Shown here one piece after another: positions 16,498 to 25,905 of a stretch of 40,252 nt of DNA (position 1 is its first letter; each line of letters starts with the position of its first letter). Source of the DNA: an uncultured Clostridia bacterium. Its GTDB lineage: Bacteria > Bacillota > Clostridia > TANB77 > CAG-508. The stretch lies in assembly GCA_944391785.1 (NCBI GenBank), contig CALXUX010000053.1, forward strand, positions 1 through 40,252. The letters run 5' to 3'. The notes beneath the pieces were generated by a model. It ran no database searches. It saw only the letters and a list, made by a program, of their open reading frames with translations, and was not told the DNA's origin. The translations under genes and the position numbers were made by a program.

Positions 16498-16526
16498 ATT
16501 TTAAAAACACATAATAAACTTTAAAA

Positions 16527-18557
16527 TTATCTTTTAACAACCAATTTACTGAATTTAGAATTGATATAATTCACAAGTTTATCCATAAATTCTTCTGGTT
16601 TTATTTCTTTTTTCGCTACCATATCAAGCCCCTTTTCCCAACTTGCTGTAAGTTTTGGGTTAAGTAAATCTTGCATAGAACCATTTACAATATCATATAT
16701 ATATTCTCCTTTTTTTGTTGGAGTTATTATTTGAGTTTTTGAGTTAACCTCAATATACTTTATTTTTTCTAATTTTTTCATTATTTCAGCTCTTGTTGCA
16801 CTTGTTCCTATTCCCGCTCCTTTTATTTGTTCTCTTAAAGATTCTTCTTCAATTAATTTTCCCGCATTTTCCATGGCTAAAATAATGGAGCCTGTATTAT
16901 ATCTACTTGGTGGTGCAGTTTCCGCTTCTTTTAGTTCAAAGTTTAAAATTTCTACTTCTTGGCCTTTTTTTAATTTTTTTAATATTTCTAAATCTGAATT
17001 TAAAGTTTCTTGCATTAGTTTAGAATCTGTTTTTTCTAAGCTATTTTCTTCTTGTATATTTTGCTCATTTATATTTTTATTTTTTGATGCCTCACCTTTT
17101 TTAGAGTTTGCCTTTTCTGGTGGTTTTAATATTTCTAAATATCCTTTATTTAAACAAACTTTTTCACTTGCAAAAAAGGTTTCGCAATTATTTTTTTCAT
17201 TTTGCAAGTCTATTTCTACTGTTACTTGCACTTTATTATATTCTGCTGGTGGATAAAATATTGCTAAAAATCTTTTTACAATGACATCATATATTTGTTT
17301 TTGCAAATCTGGTAATTTATCAAAATTTTCATACCCTTGCCCTGTTGGAATAATTGCATAGTGATCTGTTATTTTACTGTCGTTTACATATTTAGTTTTT
17401 ATTAAATTAGTCGAATATTTTTCTTCTACCATCTTTTTTATATACATTTGTATGTCTTCTTTTTTATATCCTTTTGCAATTCCGTTTAAGTTTTTCTTTA
17501 TTTCTTTTGCAACTGCTGTAGATAACACCCTTGCATCTGTTCTTGGGTATGTAACTAGTTTTTTTTCATATAAATTTTGTATTATATCTAGTGTTTCATC
17601 TGGCTTTATTTTAAATCTTTTTGTGCATTCATTTTGAATTTCTGCAAGATTAAATAAAAGTGGTGCATTTTCTTTTTGTTTAGTTTTTTTAAGTTCTGTT
17701 ATTGTTGCTTTTTTATTTTCTAAACTTTTTATAAATTCTTTTGCATCAGTTTCTTTTTTAAAACCTGTTTCGTTATATAATACTGGTAAATTATATACAC
17801 TTGATTTTTCATTTGCTTTCCATTCTGCTTTAAATGATGATGCAATTTTACCAAATTCTCCTAGTATTTTATAATATTTTGTTTTTTTGAAGTTTCTTAT
17901 TTCTCTTTCTCTTGAAACTATCATTCCAAGTACACAAGTCATTACTCTTCCAACTGATATTGATGCTTTTTCTTCATTTATACTTTGTGCTAATTTTTTT
18001 CCAAATATAATTGAAAGTAGTCTTGAAAAGTTTATTCCTATAAGATAATCTTCTTTTGCTCTTAAATATGCACTATCAGATCGGCTATCATATTCTGATA
18101 GGGGTTTGGCTTCTCTTATTCCACGTAAAATTTCTTCTTCTGTCTGAGAGTCTATCCATACTCTTTTCATTTTTGCTTTTGGATTTGGTTTTGCCATCAT
18201 AAATACTAGTCTTTGAATGTATTCTCCTTCTCTTCCTGAGTCTCCAGCATTATATATTTCTTCTACATCTTCTCTTTGCATTAATTCCTGGATAATAGAA
18301 AATTGTTTTGAAACATTTGGAATTATTTCATATTTCCATTCTTTTGGTATGAATGGAAGGGTGTCTAATCTCCAAAATTTTAATTTTTCATCATATTTTT
18401 CTGGGTAACTCATGGTAACTAAATGACCTACACACCATGTGATTACCCATTCTGCTGATTCTAAATAACCATTTTTTCTGTTTGCGTTTATTTTTAAAGC
18501 TTTGGCAAATTCCATTGCAACTGATGGCTTTTCTGTTATTATTAGTTTTTTTCCCAT
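16527..18557 (-). CDS. topB: Type IA DNA topoisomerase, topoisomerase III-like
   Basis: A 676-residue topoisomerase that relaxes or decatenates DNA by single-strand passage. The TOPRIM domain is at 1-140 (KLIITEKPSVAMEFAKAL, with acidic metal ligands in NAGDSGREGEYIQRLV). The catalytic tyrosine is Tyr337 in KLVTYPRTDARVL, and the C-terminal AGIGTSATRAEIMKKLE supports the type IA core. No zinc-finger tail is present, which fits TopB/topoisomerase III rather than TopA. A Lys/Asn/Glu-rich insertion at about 480-530 is a likely flexible loop. The ATG has AAGGAC upstream. It converges on the preceding rightward gene and is not part of a visible operon or mobile element, though TopB relatives are also common on plasmids and conjugative elements. 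Confidence 0.92.
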   Translation of the reverse strand: MGKKLIITEKPSVAMEFAKALKINANRKNGYLESAEWVITWCVGHLVTMSYPEKYDEKLKFWRLDTLPFIPKEWKYEIIPNVSKQFSIIQELMQREDVEEIYNAGDSGREGEYIQRLVFMMAKPNPKAKMKRVWIDSQTEEEILRGIREAKPLSEYDSRSDSAYLRAKEDYLIGINFSRLLSIIFGKKLAQSINEEKASISVGRVMTCVLGMIVSREREIRNFKKTKYYKILGEFGKIASSFKAEWKANEKSSVYNLPVLYNETGFKKETDAKEFIKSLENKKATITELKKTKQKENAPLLFNLAEIQNECTKRFKIKPDETLDIIQNLYEKKLVTYPRTDARVLSTAVAKEIKKNLNGIAKGYKKEDIQMYIKKMVEEKYSTNLIKTKYVNDSKITDHYAIIPTGQGYENFDKLPDLQKQIYDVIVKRFLAIFYPPAEYNKVQVTVEIDLQNEKNNCETFFASEKVCLNKGYLEILKPPEKANSKKGEASKNKNINEQNIQEENSLEKTDSKLMQETLNSDLEILKKLKKGQEVEILNFELKEAETAPPSRYNTGSIILAMENAGKLIEEESLREQIKGAGIGTSATRAEIMKKLEKIKYIEVNSKTQIITPTKKGEYIYDIVNGSMQDLLNPKLTASWEKGLDMVAKKEIKPEEFMDKLVNYINSKFSKLVVKR

Positions 18558-18889
18558 TTTTTCGTCCTTTTTATTGTGATTTTATTAATTTTTCTATGTA
18601 AAGTTATTTTTGCATAGTTAAATTGCTATTATGTATTTTAAACCTATATTATTTTTTTTTCAAGTTTTGGATTTTTATATTTTTTGGATTTCTGTTTTTT
18701 GAAATATCTACTTTTAATTATTTTGCTATTTTAATTTTTGTGAACTTAATCTTCAGTTTATTCTTTTAAGATTATCTATTTTGACTTTAAAGTTAACTAT
18801 GAATAAAAATTTAATTATAAGATATATAATTTTTCTAGAATTATATATTCAAGGAATAAATAGTTTATATATTTTTTTATTATATTAAA
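18558..18889. other. AT-rich intergenic region
   Basis: It contains a short TATATAATT/AATTATATA palindrome at about 18822-18848 and the terminator hairpin of the gene to its right. No gene is seen. Confidence 0.5.
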
Positions 18890-18899
18890 CTATTTATTC
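18854..18899 (-). terminator. Hairpin terminator overlapping the coiled-coil gene stop
   Basis: GAATAAATAGTTTA (18854-18867) pairs perfectly with 18886-18899. The right arm includes the TAG stop of the minus-strand gene. Confidence 0.7.
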
Positions 18900-19561
18900 A
18901 CTTTTTTTCGTAAGTTTTGTATCTCTTTTTGGTTATTATTTATTTTTATTTCGTTTTCATATATTTTTCTTTTATGTAAATATATTTGAGAAAAAATATT
19001 TTTTTCATTATTTTCTAATTTTTTTAGTTCTTCTTGACATTTATTTTGGTCTGAAAAAATTTTTGTTGCTAATTTATCTGTAACTGATAAACTTTTATCA
19101 AATTTTTCATCTGATTTTTTTAATTCTTCTGTGTTTTGTTTTACTTCTTTCATTTCATCTTTTAATAAAACTACATCTTGTTTTAAGTCTTTTACATCTT
19201 GTTTTAAGCCTTTTACATCTTCTTTTATGTCTTTAGTTTCTTTTTTTATTACTTCTTCTAAATATTCTTTTGTTTGAGTTTGAAATTCTAATACAGATAC
19301 TAACAATTTGTTTTGATTTTGTAACATTTCTTCTAGCTTTTTATCTTGAGCTTCTAATCTCTTGTCTATTTTTTTATCTTGCTCTGCGAATTTTGCATCT
19401 ATCTTTTTGTCTTGCTCTGCGAATTTTGCATCTATCTTTTTGTCTTGCTCTGCAAATTTTGCATCTATCTTTTTGTCTTGCTCTGCAAATTTTTCGTCAA
19501 ATACTTTTTGTTGTTTTTCTATTAGTACTGCTACAATTTCTTTTAATTCTTTTTTCTCCAT
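18890..19561 (-). CDS. Coiled-coil protein with 11-residue tandem repeats
   Basis: A 223-residue, highly charged, almost wholly helical protein. Residues about 25-66 are four near-identical 11-residue units (FAEQDKKIDAK), a hendecad coiled-coil pattern, followed by heptad-like stretches (LKQDVKDLKQDV) and a basic C-terminus (NLRKKVNK). There is no signal peptide, membrane segment or enzymatic motif. Proteins of this type are often annotated as hypothetical or DUF coiled-coil proteins, and I cannot assign a function. AAAGGAGG precedes the ATG and a full-consensus promoter lies upstream, so it should be well expressed. The DNA repeats are almost identical, indicating recent expansion. The stop is TAG, inside a terminator stem. 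Confidence 0.8.
   Translation of the reverse strand: MEKKELKEIVAVLIEKQQKVFDEKFAEQDKKIDAKFAEQDKKIDAKFAEQDKKIDAKFAEQDKKIDKRLEAQDKKLEEMLQNQNKLLVSVLEFQTQTKEYLEEVIKKETKDIKEDVKGLKQDVKDLKQDVVLLKDEMKEVKQNTEELKKSDEKFDKSLSVTDKLATKIFSDQNKCQEELKKLENNEKNIFSQIYLHKRKIYENEIKINNNQKEIQNLRKKVNK
19362..19497 (-). repeat. 33-bp tandem repeats within the coiled-coil gene
   Basis: About four copies of a 33-bp unit (on the plus strand CTTGCTCTGCGAATTTTGCA, then TCTATCTTTTTGT) differ at only one or two bases, mainly G/A in GCGAA versus GCAAA. The unit encodes 11 residues and keeps the frame. Confidence 0.9.
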
Positions 19562-19585
19562 TTATTGCCTCCTTTCATCTTTTAT

Positions 19586-19601
19586 TTACAATTAATTGTA
19601 A
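19586..19601. promoter_or_regulatory. 16-bp palindrome, possible operator
   Basis: TTACAATTAATTGTAA is a perfect palindrome starting 5 bp downstream of the -10 of the coiled-coil gene, at the expected transcription start. This is a typical repressor site position; the binding protein is unknown. Confidence 0.55.
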
Positions 19602-19605
19602 GCAC

Positions 19606-19634
19606 ATTATAATAGAGGTTTTTTGTTATGTCAA
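19606..19634 (-). promoter_or_regulatory. Full-consensus SigA promoter of the coiled-coil gene
   Basis: On the minus strand, TTGACA (19634-19629), a 17-bp spacer and TATAAT (19611-19606). Confidence 0.87.
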
Positions 19635-19926
19635 GCAGTTTTCATCGACATTTTTCGACTTTTAAACATTGTATATGTTCATTTTATTGGTTTTAATATG
19701 AATTATTATTTTTATCTTACTTAATATAATTTAATACTTATTATTGATAAAACTTTTTAACAATTTATTCAAAAAATATTTATATAACTAAATAAAAATT
19801 ATTATTTAATTAATATAAATATTAATATTATATTCTAACAAAAATTTACTCTTACCATAAATTATATCATCCTTTAAATAAGATTTACAGATTTATAAAA
19901 TGGGGGTTCTAAATTTATAAATTCTA

Positions 19927-19955
19927 TTGATTATGTATACATTTTGTTATATAAT
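19927..19955 (+). promoter_or_regulatory. SigA promoter of leuS
   Basis: TTGATT (19927-19932), a 17-bp spacer and TATAAT (19950-19955) leave a leader of about 25 nt containing GAAAGGGG. Confidence 0.82.
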
Positions 19956-19985
19956 ACCTAAAAACAAATAGAAAGGGGCTTTTTC

Positions 19986-22379
19986 ATGTCATATAATTTT
20001 AAAGAAATCGAAAAAAAATGGCAAAACTACTGGGAAGAAAACAAAACATTTTATACTGATGTATGGGATTTTTCTAAGCCAAAATACTATGCACTAGATA
20101 TGTTCCCATATCCATCTGGACAAGGGTTACACGTTGGGCACCCAGAAGGGTATACCGCAACAGATATTATCTCTAGAATGAAAAGAATGCAAGGATATAA
20201 TGTATTGCACCCTATGGGATGGGATGCTTTTGGTCTTCCTGCTGAGCAATATGCAATTAAAACAGGAAACCATCCAGCAGTTTTTACTGAGAAAAATATT
20301 GAAACTTTCAAAAAACAACTAAAAATGTTAGGACTTTCATTTGATTGGGATAAAGAAATATCTACTTGTGACCCAAAATACTATAAATGGACACAATGGA
20401 TATTTAAAAAACTTTATGAAGATGGTTTAGCAAAACTTGTAGAAATGCCTGTAAACTGGTGTGAAGGACTAGGTTGTGTACTTTCAAATGATGAAGTAAT
20501 AAATGGAAAAAGTGAAAGAGGTGGATTTCCTGTTGTTAGAAAAAATATGAAACAATGGGTTTTAGATATACCAAAATATGCTGAAACACTATTAGAAGGA
20601 TTAGAAGAAATTGATTGGCCAGAATCTACAAAAGAAATTCAAAGAAATTGGATAGGTCGTTCTGAAGGAGCTGAAATTGAATTCAAAATTGATTCACAAG
20701 ACAATTTATCATTTACAGTATTTACTACAAGACCAGATACTCTATTTGGTGCAACTTATTGCGTATTTGCACCAGAATTAGAATTAGTTACAAAAATAAC
20801 AACACCTGATAGAAAAGCTGAAGTCCAAGAATATATTAAAAAAGCTGCAGAAAAATCAGATCTAGAAAGAACAGAATTAAACAAAGAAAAAACTGGTGTA
20901 TTTACAGGAAGCTATGCTATAAACCCTATAAATGGCAAAAAAATTCCTATTTGGTTATCAGATTATGTTTTAGCAACATATGGAACAGGCTGTATCATGG
21001 CAGTTCCTGCTCATGACCAAAGAGATTATGAATTTGCTAAAAAATTTGGTCTTGACATTATGCCAGTACTTGCAGGTGAAAGTATCGAAGAAAAAGCATT
21101 TACTGGTGATGGTACACATATAAATTCAGGATTTCTAGATGGCTTAAATAAAGAAGATGCTATCAAAAAAATGATTTCTTGGCTTGAAGAAAATCATTTA
21201 GGTAAAAAACAAGTAAACTATAAATTAAGAGAATGGATATTTGCAAGACAACGTTATTGGGGAGAACCGATTCCAATTGTATATGTAGATGGTAAAATAG
21301 AAGCTTTACCTGACTCTAGCCTACCTTTAGTCTTACCAGAACTTGAAGATTATGCACCTTCTAAGACAGGAGCATCTCCTCTAGACAAAGCAACCTCTTG
21401 GGTTCAAACAACATTTGATGGAAAACCTGCAAAAAGAGAAACTAGTACAATGCCAGGTTCTGCTGGTTCAAGTTGGTATTTCTTAAGATATATAGATCCA
21501 AAAAATGATGAAGAACTTGCAAATAAAGAGCTACTTTCTCACTGGATGCCAGTTGACTTATATATGGGTGGACCAGAACATGCTGTAGGACACTTATTAT
21601 ATTCAAGATTTTAGAATAATTATTTATATAATAAAGGAATAGTTCCAGTTAAAGAACCTTTTGCAAAACTTCGCCACCAAGGTATGATTTTAGGTAAAAA
21701 TAGTGAAAAGAGGAGAAAAGCTAAAGGAAATGTTATATATCCTGATGATATGGTAAGAGAATATGGAGCAGATCCTCTAAGAATTTATGAAATGTTTATG
21801 GGACCAATTGATGCTGCTAAACCTTGGGACCCAAATGGTATTGATGGTTCTAAAAAATTCTTAGATAGAGTATGGAGACTTTATACAGAAACAGATAAAA
21901 TTCAAGATGCAAAAAATAAAAACTTAGAAAGATTATATCATTATACAGTTAAAAAAGTAACTAATGATTATGAAACTATGGGATTTAATACTGCTATTTC
22001 TCAAATGATGATTTTTATAAATTCTGTTTATAAAGAATCTATCTTCCCTAGAGAATATGCTGAAGGTTTCTTAAAACTAATAAACCCTGTAGCTCCTCAT
22101 ATAACAGAAGAACTTTGGAATATCTCTTTAGGTCATAATGGTACTATTAGTTATGAAAAATGGCCTGAATATGATGAAGAAAAAACTAAGCAAGAAGAAA
22201 TTACTCTTCCAATACAGTTTAATGGAAAATTGAAAGCAACTGTTCAGATTGCTTTAGATGAAGATGAAGCTTCTGTAAAGGAAAAAGTTCATAGTTTAGT
22301 TGATAGCAAATTGGAAGGTAAAAATATAGTTAAAGAAATTTATGTAAAAAACAAGATATATAATATTGTTATAAAATAA
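19986..22379 (+). pseudogene. leuS: Leucine--tRNA ligase interrupted by an in-frame TAG
   Basis: One 798-codon frame encodes a full-length class I LeuRS except for a TAG at 21612-21614. The HIGH region ([20 protein letters not shown]), the CP1 editing domain ([36 protein letters not shown]), [16 protein letters not shown] and [17 protein letters not shown] are intact. The TAG then stands where homologues have Trp (RF-W-NNYLYNKG), a single TGG to TAG change. After it the frame continues to a normal C-terminus. The KMSKS loop is also altered: Lys-Arg-Arg-Lys-Ala at 21708-21722. Promoter and GAAAGGGG ribosome site look active. Readings are a decaying second copy, a nonsense-suppressed essential gene, or a sequence error; UAG serves as the normal stop of at least five other genes here, which argues against general reassignment. 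Confidence 0.93.
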
Positions 22380-22759
22380 TATTGAGATTTATATTTTTTA
22401 AGTACTATTAAGATATATTTTTTAGTAATTTTAAGACATATTTTTTAGTATTATTCAAATATATTAGTGGAAGTTTGAAGTATATATAATTTCACAATTT
22501 AATATTAAGTGCATTAAAAAGACTTTGTCAAGTAAAGTGTGTAAGTTAAATAAAATTAAAATGGTACCAAAACTTATGCACTTTATTTTACACTATCATT
22601 GTTTATATTTTAAACTTCATTTTTTCTCATTTATTCTTTTTTATATATTTTTTTCATCTTTCTTTTCTTATCTTTCTTTACTTTCTTTCTTTAGTTTTTT
22701 TCTTTACCCATCTTTTTTTTACCAACCTGTCATTCTATCCTCTTATAATTAATCATTCT
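22380..22759. other. Convergent intergenic region after leuS
   Basis: It contains three degenerate 23-24-bp tandem repeats (22390-22459) and pyrimidine-rich sequence. The open frame at 22525-22752 is a Phe/Leu/Ser-rich artefact of that composition. Confidence 0.5.
22390..22459. repeat. Three 23-24-bp tandem repeats
   Basis: Units start at 22390, 22414 and 22437 and share TATATTTTTTAGTA followed by an ATTAAGA-like end. Confidence 0.65.
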
Positions 22760-23119
22760 TTAATCATCACCTTCCTTTTTCGTACTTTTTAGTTCAATAT
22801 CTTCTATTTCACCCATTTTAAACTCATTACTTTGCAATTTACCATTTTCAATTTCATTACAACCTTTTTCTTTATTAAATATTCTTTCCTGCATATCTTC
22901 TATTTCCGCAATTTCTAAAAAAAGACGTTTAGTAATAAGTATCAAATGTTTATATAAAAAATCTAAATGCTCATAAGATTCTTTACATTGATATTGAATA
23001 TCCAAAATCTTCTTTTGTAAATCTAATGCTTCATTTTTACTTTCTAAAAATTCTTTGCATATTTGTTTTATATTAATTAAACTTTTTAAAACTTTATCAT
23101 TTTTTTCCCATTCATTCAT
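22760..23119 (-). CDS. Small charged coiled-coil protein, function unknown
   Basis: A 119-residue protein without signal peptide or membrane helix. The central part (SKNEALDLQKKILDIQYQCK through FLYKHLILITKRLFLEIAEI) is helical with heptad spacing, and the C-terminus is acidic and Lys-rich (IEDIELKSTKKEGDD). Three cysteines are scattered. I do not recognise the family. The ribosome site is weak (AAAGGA about 14 nt upstream), so the start is uncertain. The helix pattern and a clean frame between two solid genes make it a plausible real gene, possibly a small structural partner; nothing more can be said. Confidence 0.6.
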   Translation of the reverse strand: MNEWEKNDKVLKSLINIKQICKEFLESKNEALDLQKKILDIQYQCKESYEHLDFLYKHLILITKRLFLEIAEIEDMQERIFNKEKGCNEIENGKLQSNEFKMGEIEDIELKSTKKEGDD

Positions 23120-23444
23120 TTTATACCACTATTCCTTTCACTTATAAGTTTATATTGGTATTATATGTTCTAGTTAATAGCTTTGTCAATACAAATTTTT
23201 CGACAAAATATGACATTTGCCTACTTGATATCAGAAACTATAAAATAAATTTATATAATATTACTTTAATTTTTAATCTCATTCATAATTAATTTATAAC
23301 CCAGATTTTACCAAATCCTGATTTTTTAATCATTTTTAAAATCTTTTGTAACATAAATGTAATAAACATTTAACAAACTTGAAATATCTTTTACATTAAT
23401 TTTATTGTATAATTGAAGTAATATAGTACAAAAGGAGAAATATT
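23120..23444. other. Divergent AT-rich intergenic region
   Basis: A TATAAT at 23408-23413 lies 31 bp before the next ATG and is a likely -10, but the best -35 candidate (TTGAAA, 23379) is 23 bp away. Nothing else is recognised. Confidence 0.45.
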
Positions 23445-24560
23445 ATGAGTATTGAGTCAGATTTAAAAAAAGATGGAATTAAGGTAATTAAAAAATTAGA
23501 TACATTAAAAGTTAATTCACTTGCAAGAAATATTTCTATAAAACTATGCAAAACATTCCCAAACTATGGCTTAAACCAAGAGGATTTATTCATTAAATTA
23601 TCTCGACTTGATATGTATATTGCACAAATGCCAGAAGGTATGGCTGAGGCTAATTATTTTTATAAAAACTGCTCAATATATTTCAATGAACATATTCCAG
23701 AAAGTGAACTAGAAGAATTTGCAGTTCATGAATGTATCCACTCTATACAAGAGGTTAAAGATAAAAAAAATTATTTAATAAGAATGGGGCTTTGTGATTA
23801 TACCGAATTTAAAATTTATGGTTTAGGTTTAAATGAAGCTGCAGTTCAACTTATGGCATCAAAAGTAAATAATATTCCTAATGATTCTGTTAAATATTTT
23901 GGTATAAATTTTGATACAATAAGTCCTTCATATTATCCTTTAGAATGTTGTCTTGCCCGTCAACTTGCATATATAACAGGAGAAGATATTCTTTTTGAAA
24001 GTACTATAAATAGTAATGACAATTTTAAAATAAAATTTGCTAACCTTACATCTCCAAAAACATTTATGACTATTCAAAATTCAATTGATGAAATACTTGA
24101 ATCTGAGGAAGAAATTATAAAAATTAACAATAAAATTGCCAAAGTTAATGATAGAAACAAAAAAATTGATAATATGCTGAAAAAAATAGATGATCTTAAA
24201 AGAAACATAAATTCTACATTTTTTGAAACACAAAATTTAATAATAAAAAGCTATTTTGATAACAGTTTTGATAAAATATCTAATTTAGAAGAAATAGAAT
24301 CTTATAGAAAAAAACTATATCATTTTAAAAACTATATTGGTACAGCTGAAGGATATTCTTTCTTTAATGATTATTATATTCAAAAAATGGATGAATTAGA
24401 AGCAAAATATAATTTAATGGAAAGTGGAAACTTTAGCCCAAATATACTTCCAACTGTAAATACTAAAGAAAGTAAAATTTTAATATTCTTTAAAAAACTA
24501 AAAACACTTATATCTGGAACTAATGTTAACGAATATGAAAATGATAATAAAAATATTTAA
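23445..24560 (+). CDS. Uncharacterised HExxH putative zinc metalloprotease
   Basis: A 371-residue protein without signal peptide. Residues 95-99 read HECIH within EEFAVHECIHSIQEV, the HExxH zinc motif, and 32 residues later comes GLGLNEAAVQL (Glu131), a plausible third zinc ligand in the manner of Glu-zincins. Upstream, MAEANYFYKNCSIYFNEH resembles the strand preceding the active helix. Residues 215-260 are a Lys/Asn/Ile-rich coiled coil, and the C-terminus is helical with a hydrophobic patch (ILIFFKKLKTLISG). I do not recognise a named family. The zinc motif is seen; peptidase activity is inferred. AAAGGAGA precedes the ATG. Single gene, closed by a bidirectional terminator. Confidence 0.8.
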   Translation: MSIESDLKKDGIKVIKKLDTLKVNSLARNISIKLCKTFPNYGLNQEDLFIKLSRLDMYIAQMPEGMAEANYFYKNCSIYFNEHIPESELEEFAVHECIHSIQEVKDKKNYLIRMGLCDYTEFKIYGLGLNEAAVQLMASKVNNIPNDSVKYFGINFDTISPSYYPLECCLARQLAYITGEDILFESTINSNDNFKIKFANLTSPKTFMTIQNSIDEILESEEEIIKINNKIAKVNDRNKKIDNMLKKIDDLKRNINSTFFETQNLIIKSYFDNSFDKISNLEEIESYRKKLYHFKNYIGTAEGYSFFNDYYIQKMDELEAKYNLMESGNFSPNILPTVNTKESKILIFFKKLKTLISGTNVNEYENDNKNI

Positions 24561-24567
24561 GAAAATT

Positions 24568-24625
24568 TTAACCTTGAGTAGGAAAAATTTAATTAATTGA
24601 TTTCTCCTACTCAAGGTTAATTTTT
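24568..24625. terminator. Bidirectional terminator between convergent genes
   Basis: TTAACCTTGAGTAGGA (24568-24583) pairs perfectly with TCCTACTCAAGGTTAA (24605-24620) and is flanked by A-rich and T-rich tracts on either side, serving both the HExxH gene and the GltD-like gene. Confidence 0.88.
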
Positions 24626-24627
24626 AT

Positions 24628-25905
24628 TTATTTTTTCATACTATTTAATATATTCATTGCTGCATCTCTTCCTGTTTTAGCAGCCCAAGCTACAGTTCCT
24701 TTAAAACCTGCTAAATCTCCACCTGCAAATATATTTTTTGAAGAAGTTTGATAATTTTCATCAACCATTATATTCCCCCATTTATTAACTACTAATCCTA
24801 AATCTAAAACTTCATCTGATACTATAGAGCCTAATGCCATAATTACATAATCTGCATTTACAAAATAATTACTTCCTTCTATATTTACTGGTACTTCCCT
24901 TGACTCTCCTTCTTTTTTTACTAAGTCTGTTTTTATCAGCTCTAATTTTTCTACTTTATCTTTTCCTAAAATTTTGGCAATATTATTTTGAAATAAAAAT
25001 TCAACACCTTCTTTTTTTGCATCTTCAATCTCTTTTTTCTCAGCTGGCATCTGCTTTTCAGCTCTTCTGTATATTACCATAGTTTTTGCACCTAATCTAT
25101 TTACAGTTCTTGCACAATCCATTGCAACATTTCCTCCGCCTATAACTGCAACTGTTTTTCTATTATAATTTGGATGATTTCCATTTTCTAAAAGCTCATT
25201 TCCACCATATACACCTTCTAAGTCTTCTCCTTCTACTCCCATCTTTGAAGACTTATTTGCACCAACACTTAAAAAGATAGCATCATATTCATTTTTTAAG
25301 TCATTTAATTTTTGTTTATCTAACTTATAATTATACTTTACTTTAATTCCTAAATCTAAGATATCTTTAATTGTTTTTTCTAAAATATCTCTTGGTAATC
25401 TGAATTCCGGTATACCATGTGAGAGTATTCCTCCTAATTTATCATGTTTTTCATATATTGTTACATCTATACCTTCTTTGGCTAAAAATGCAGCACAAGT
25501 AAGCCCTGCAGGTCCTCCTCCTATTACTGCTACACGGTTTTTTAGAGCTTTTTCACTTTGTTGCAGGTTGTAACAATTCTTTAAGCTATATCCTAATTCG
25601 TGTGCTTTATCGAATATATAGCTTTCTATTTCTCCTATTGATACCGGATCACCTTTTATCCCCCTTACGCAAGATCCTTGACATTGCCTTTGGTGTGGGC
25701 ATATTCTTCCACATATGCCTGATAATACTGTAGTTTGAGATAATACTTTATATGCTTCAAAAATTTGATTTGTTTTTACCAATTTTATAAATTCTGGAAT
25801 GTTATTTCCTAATGGGCATCCTTTATTTGAACAAGGTTTTACTTTACAATTTAAGCAATAATTTGCTTTTTCTTCTATTTCTTTTGATTTTTCTAATAGA
25901 TTCAT
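24628..25905 (-). CDS. GltD-like NAD(P)-dependent FAD/Fe-S oxidoreductase
   Basis: A 425-residue protein of the glutamate synthase small-subunit family. Eight N-terminal cysteines (17, 20, 25, 30 and 65, 69, 75, 79: CLNCKVKPC and CGRICPHQRQCQGSC) would hold iron-sulfur clusters. The FAD site RVAVIGGGPAGLTCAAFLA (about 124) and the NAD(P) site TVAVIGGGNVAMDCARTVNR follow, then the C-terminal FAD motif KNIFAGGDLAGFKGTVAWAA. In the family it passes electrons from NADPH to a partner such as GltB, or acts in NfnB- or SudB-like roles. No GltB or NfnA gene is next to it, so glutamate synthesis should not be assumed. AAAGGAG precedes the ATG. Confidence 0.9.
   Translation of the reverse strand: MNLLEKSKEIEEKANYCLNCKVKPCSNKGCPLGNNIPEFIKLVKTNQIFEAYKVLSQTTVLSGICGRICPHQRQCQGSCVRGIKGDPVSIGEIESYIFDKAHELGYSLKNCYNLQQSEKALKNRVAVIGGGPAGLTCAAFLAKEGIDVTIYEKHDKLGGILSHGIPEFRLPRDILEKTIKDILDLGIKVKYNYKLDKQKLNDLKNEYDAIFLSVGANKSSKMGVEGEDLEGVYGGNELLENGNHPNYNRKTVAVIGGGNVAMDCARTVNRLGAKTMVIYRRAEKQMPAEKKEIEDAKKEGVEFLFQNNIAKILGKDKVEKLELIKTDLVKKEGESREVPVNIEGSNYFVNADYVIMALGSIVSDEVLDLGLVVNKWGNIMVDENYQTSSKNIFAGGDLAGFKGTVAWAAKTGRDAAMNILNSMKK

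Larger units (their letters stand above)
19562..19985. other. Divergent intergenic region between the coiled-coil gene and leuS
   Basis: It holds strong promoters at each end (19606-19634 minus; 19927-19955 plus), a perfect 16-bp palindrome, and AT-rich sequence between. No T-box antiterminator is present before leuS. Confidence 0.65.

Noticed and set aside
19955..19985. T-box leader before leuS (and before aspS)
   Set aside because: Leaders are only about 25 nt from the predicted start, and no T-box core sequence is present.
21612..21614. General reassignment of UAG to Trp
   Set aside because: At least five genes (sigma factor, coiled-coil protein, addB, YitT, 39929) end in TAG at sensible places, and TGG is used for Trp throughout.
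21711..21713. AGG decoded as Met, restoring KM in the LeuRS loop
   Set aside because: AGG falls at conserved arginines in mfd (PMDRLLCGD and the SDRQAY motif).
22525..22752. 75-codon open frame after leuS
   Set aside because: Low-complexity Phe/Ser/Leu translation of a pyrimidine-rich tract without ribosome site.
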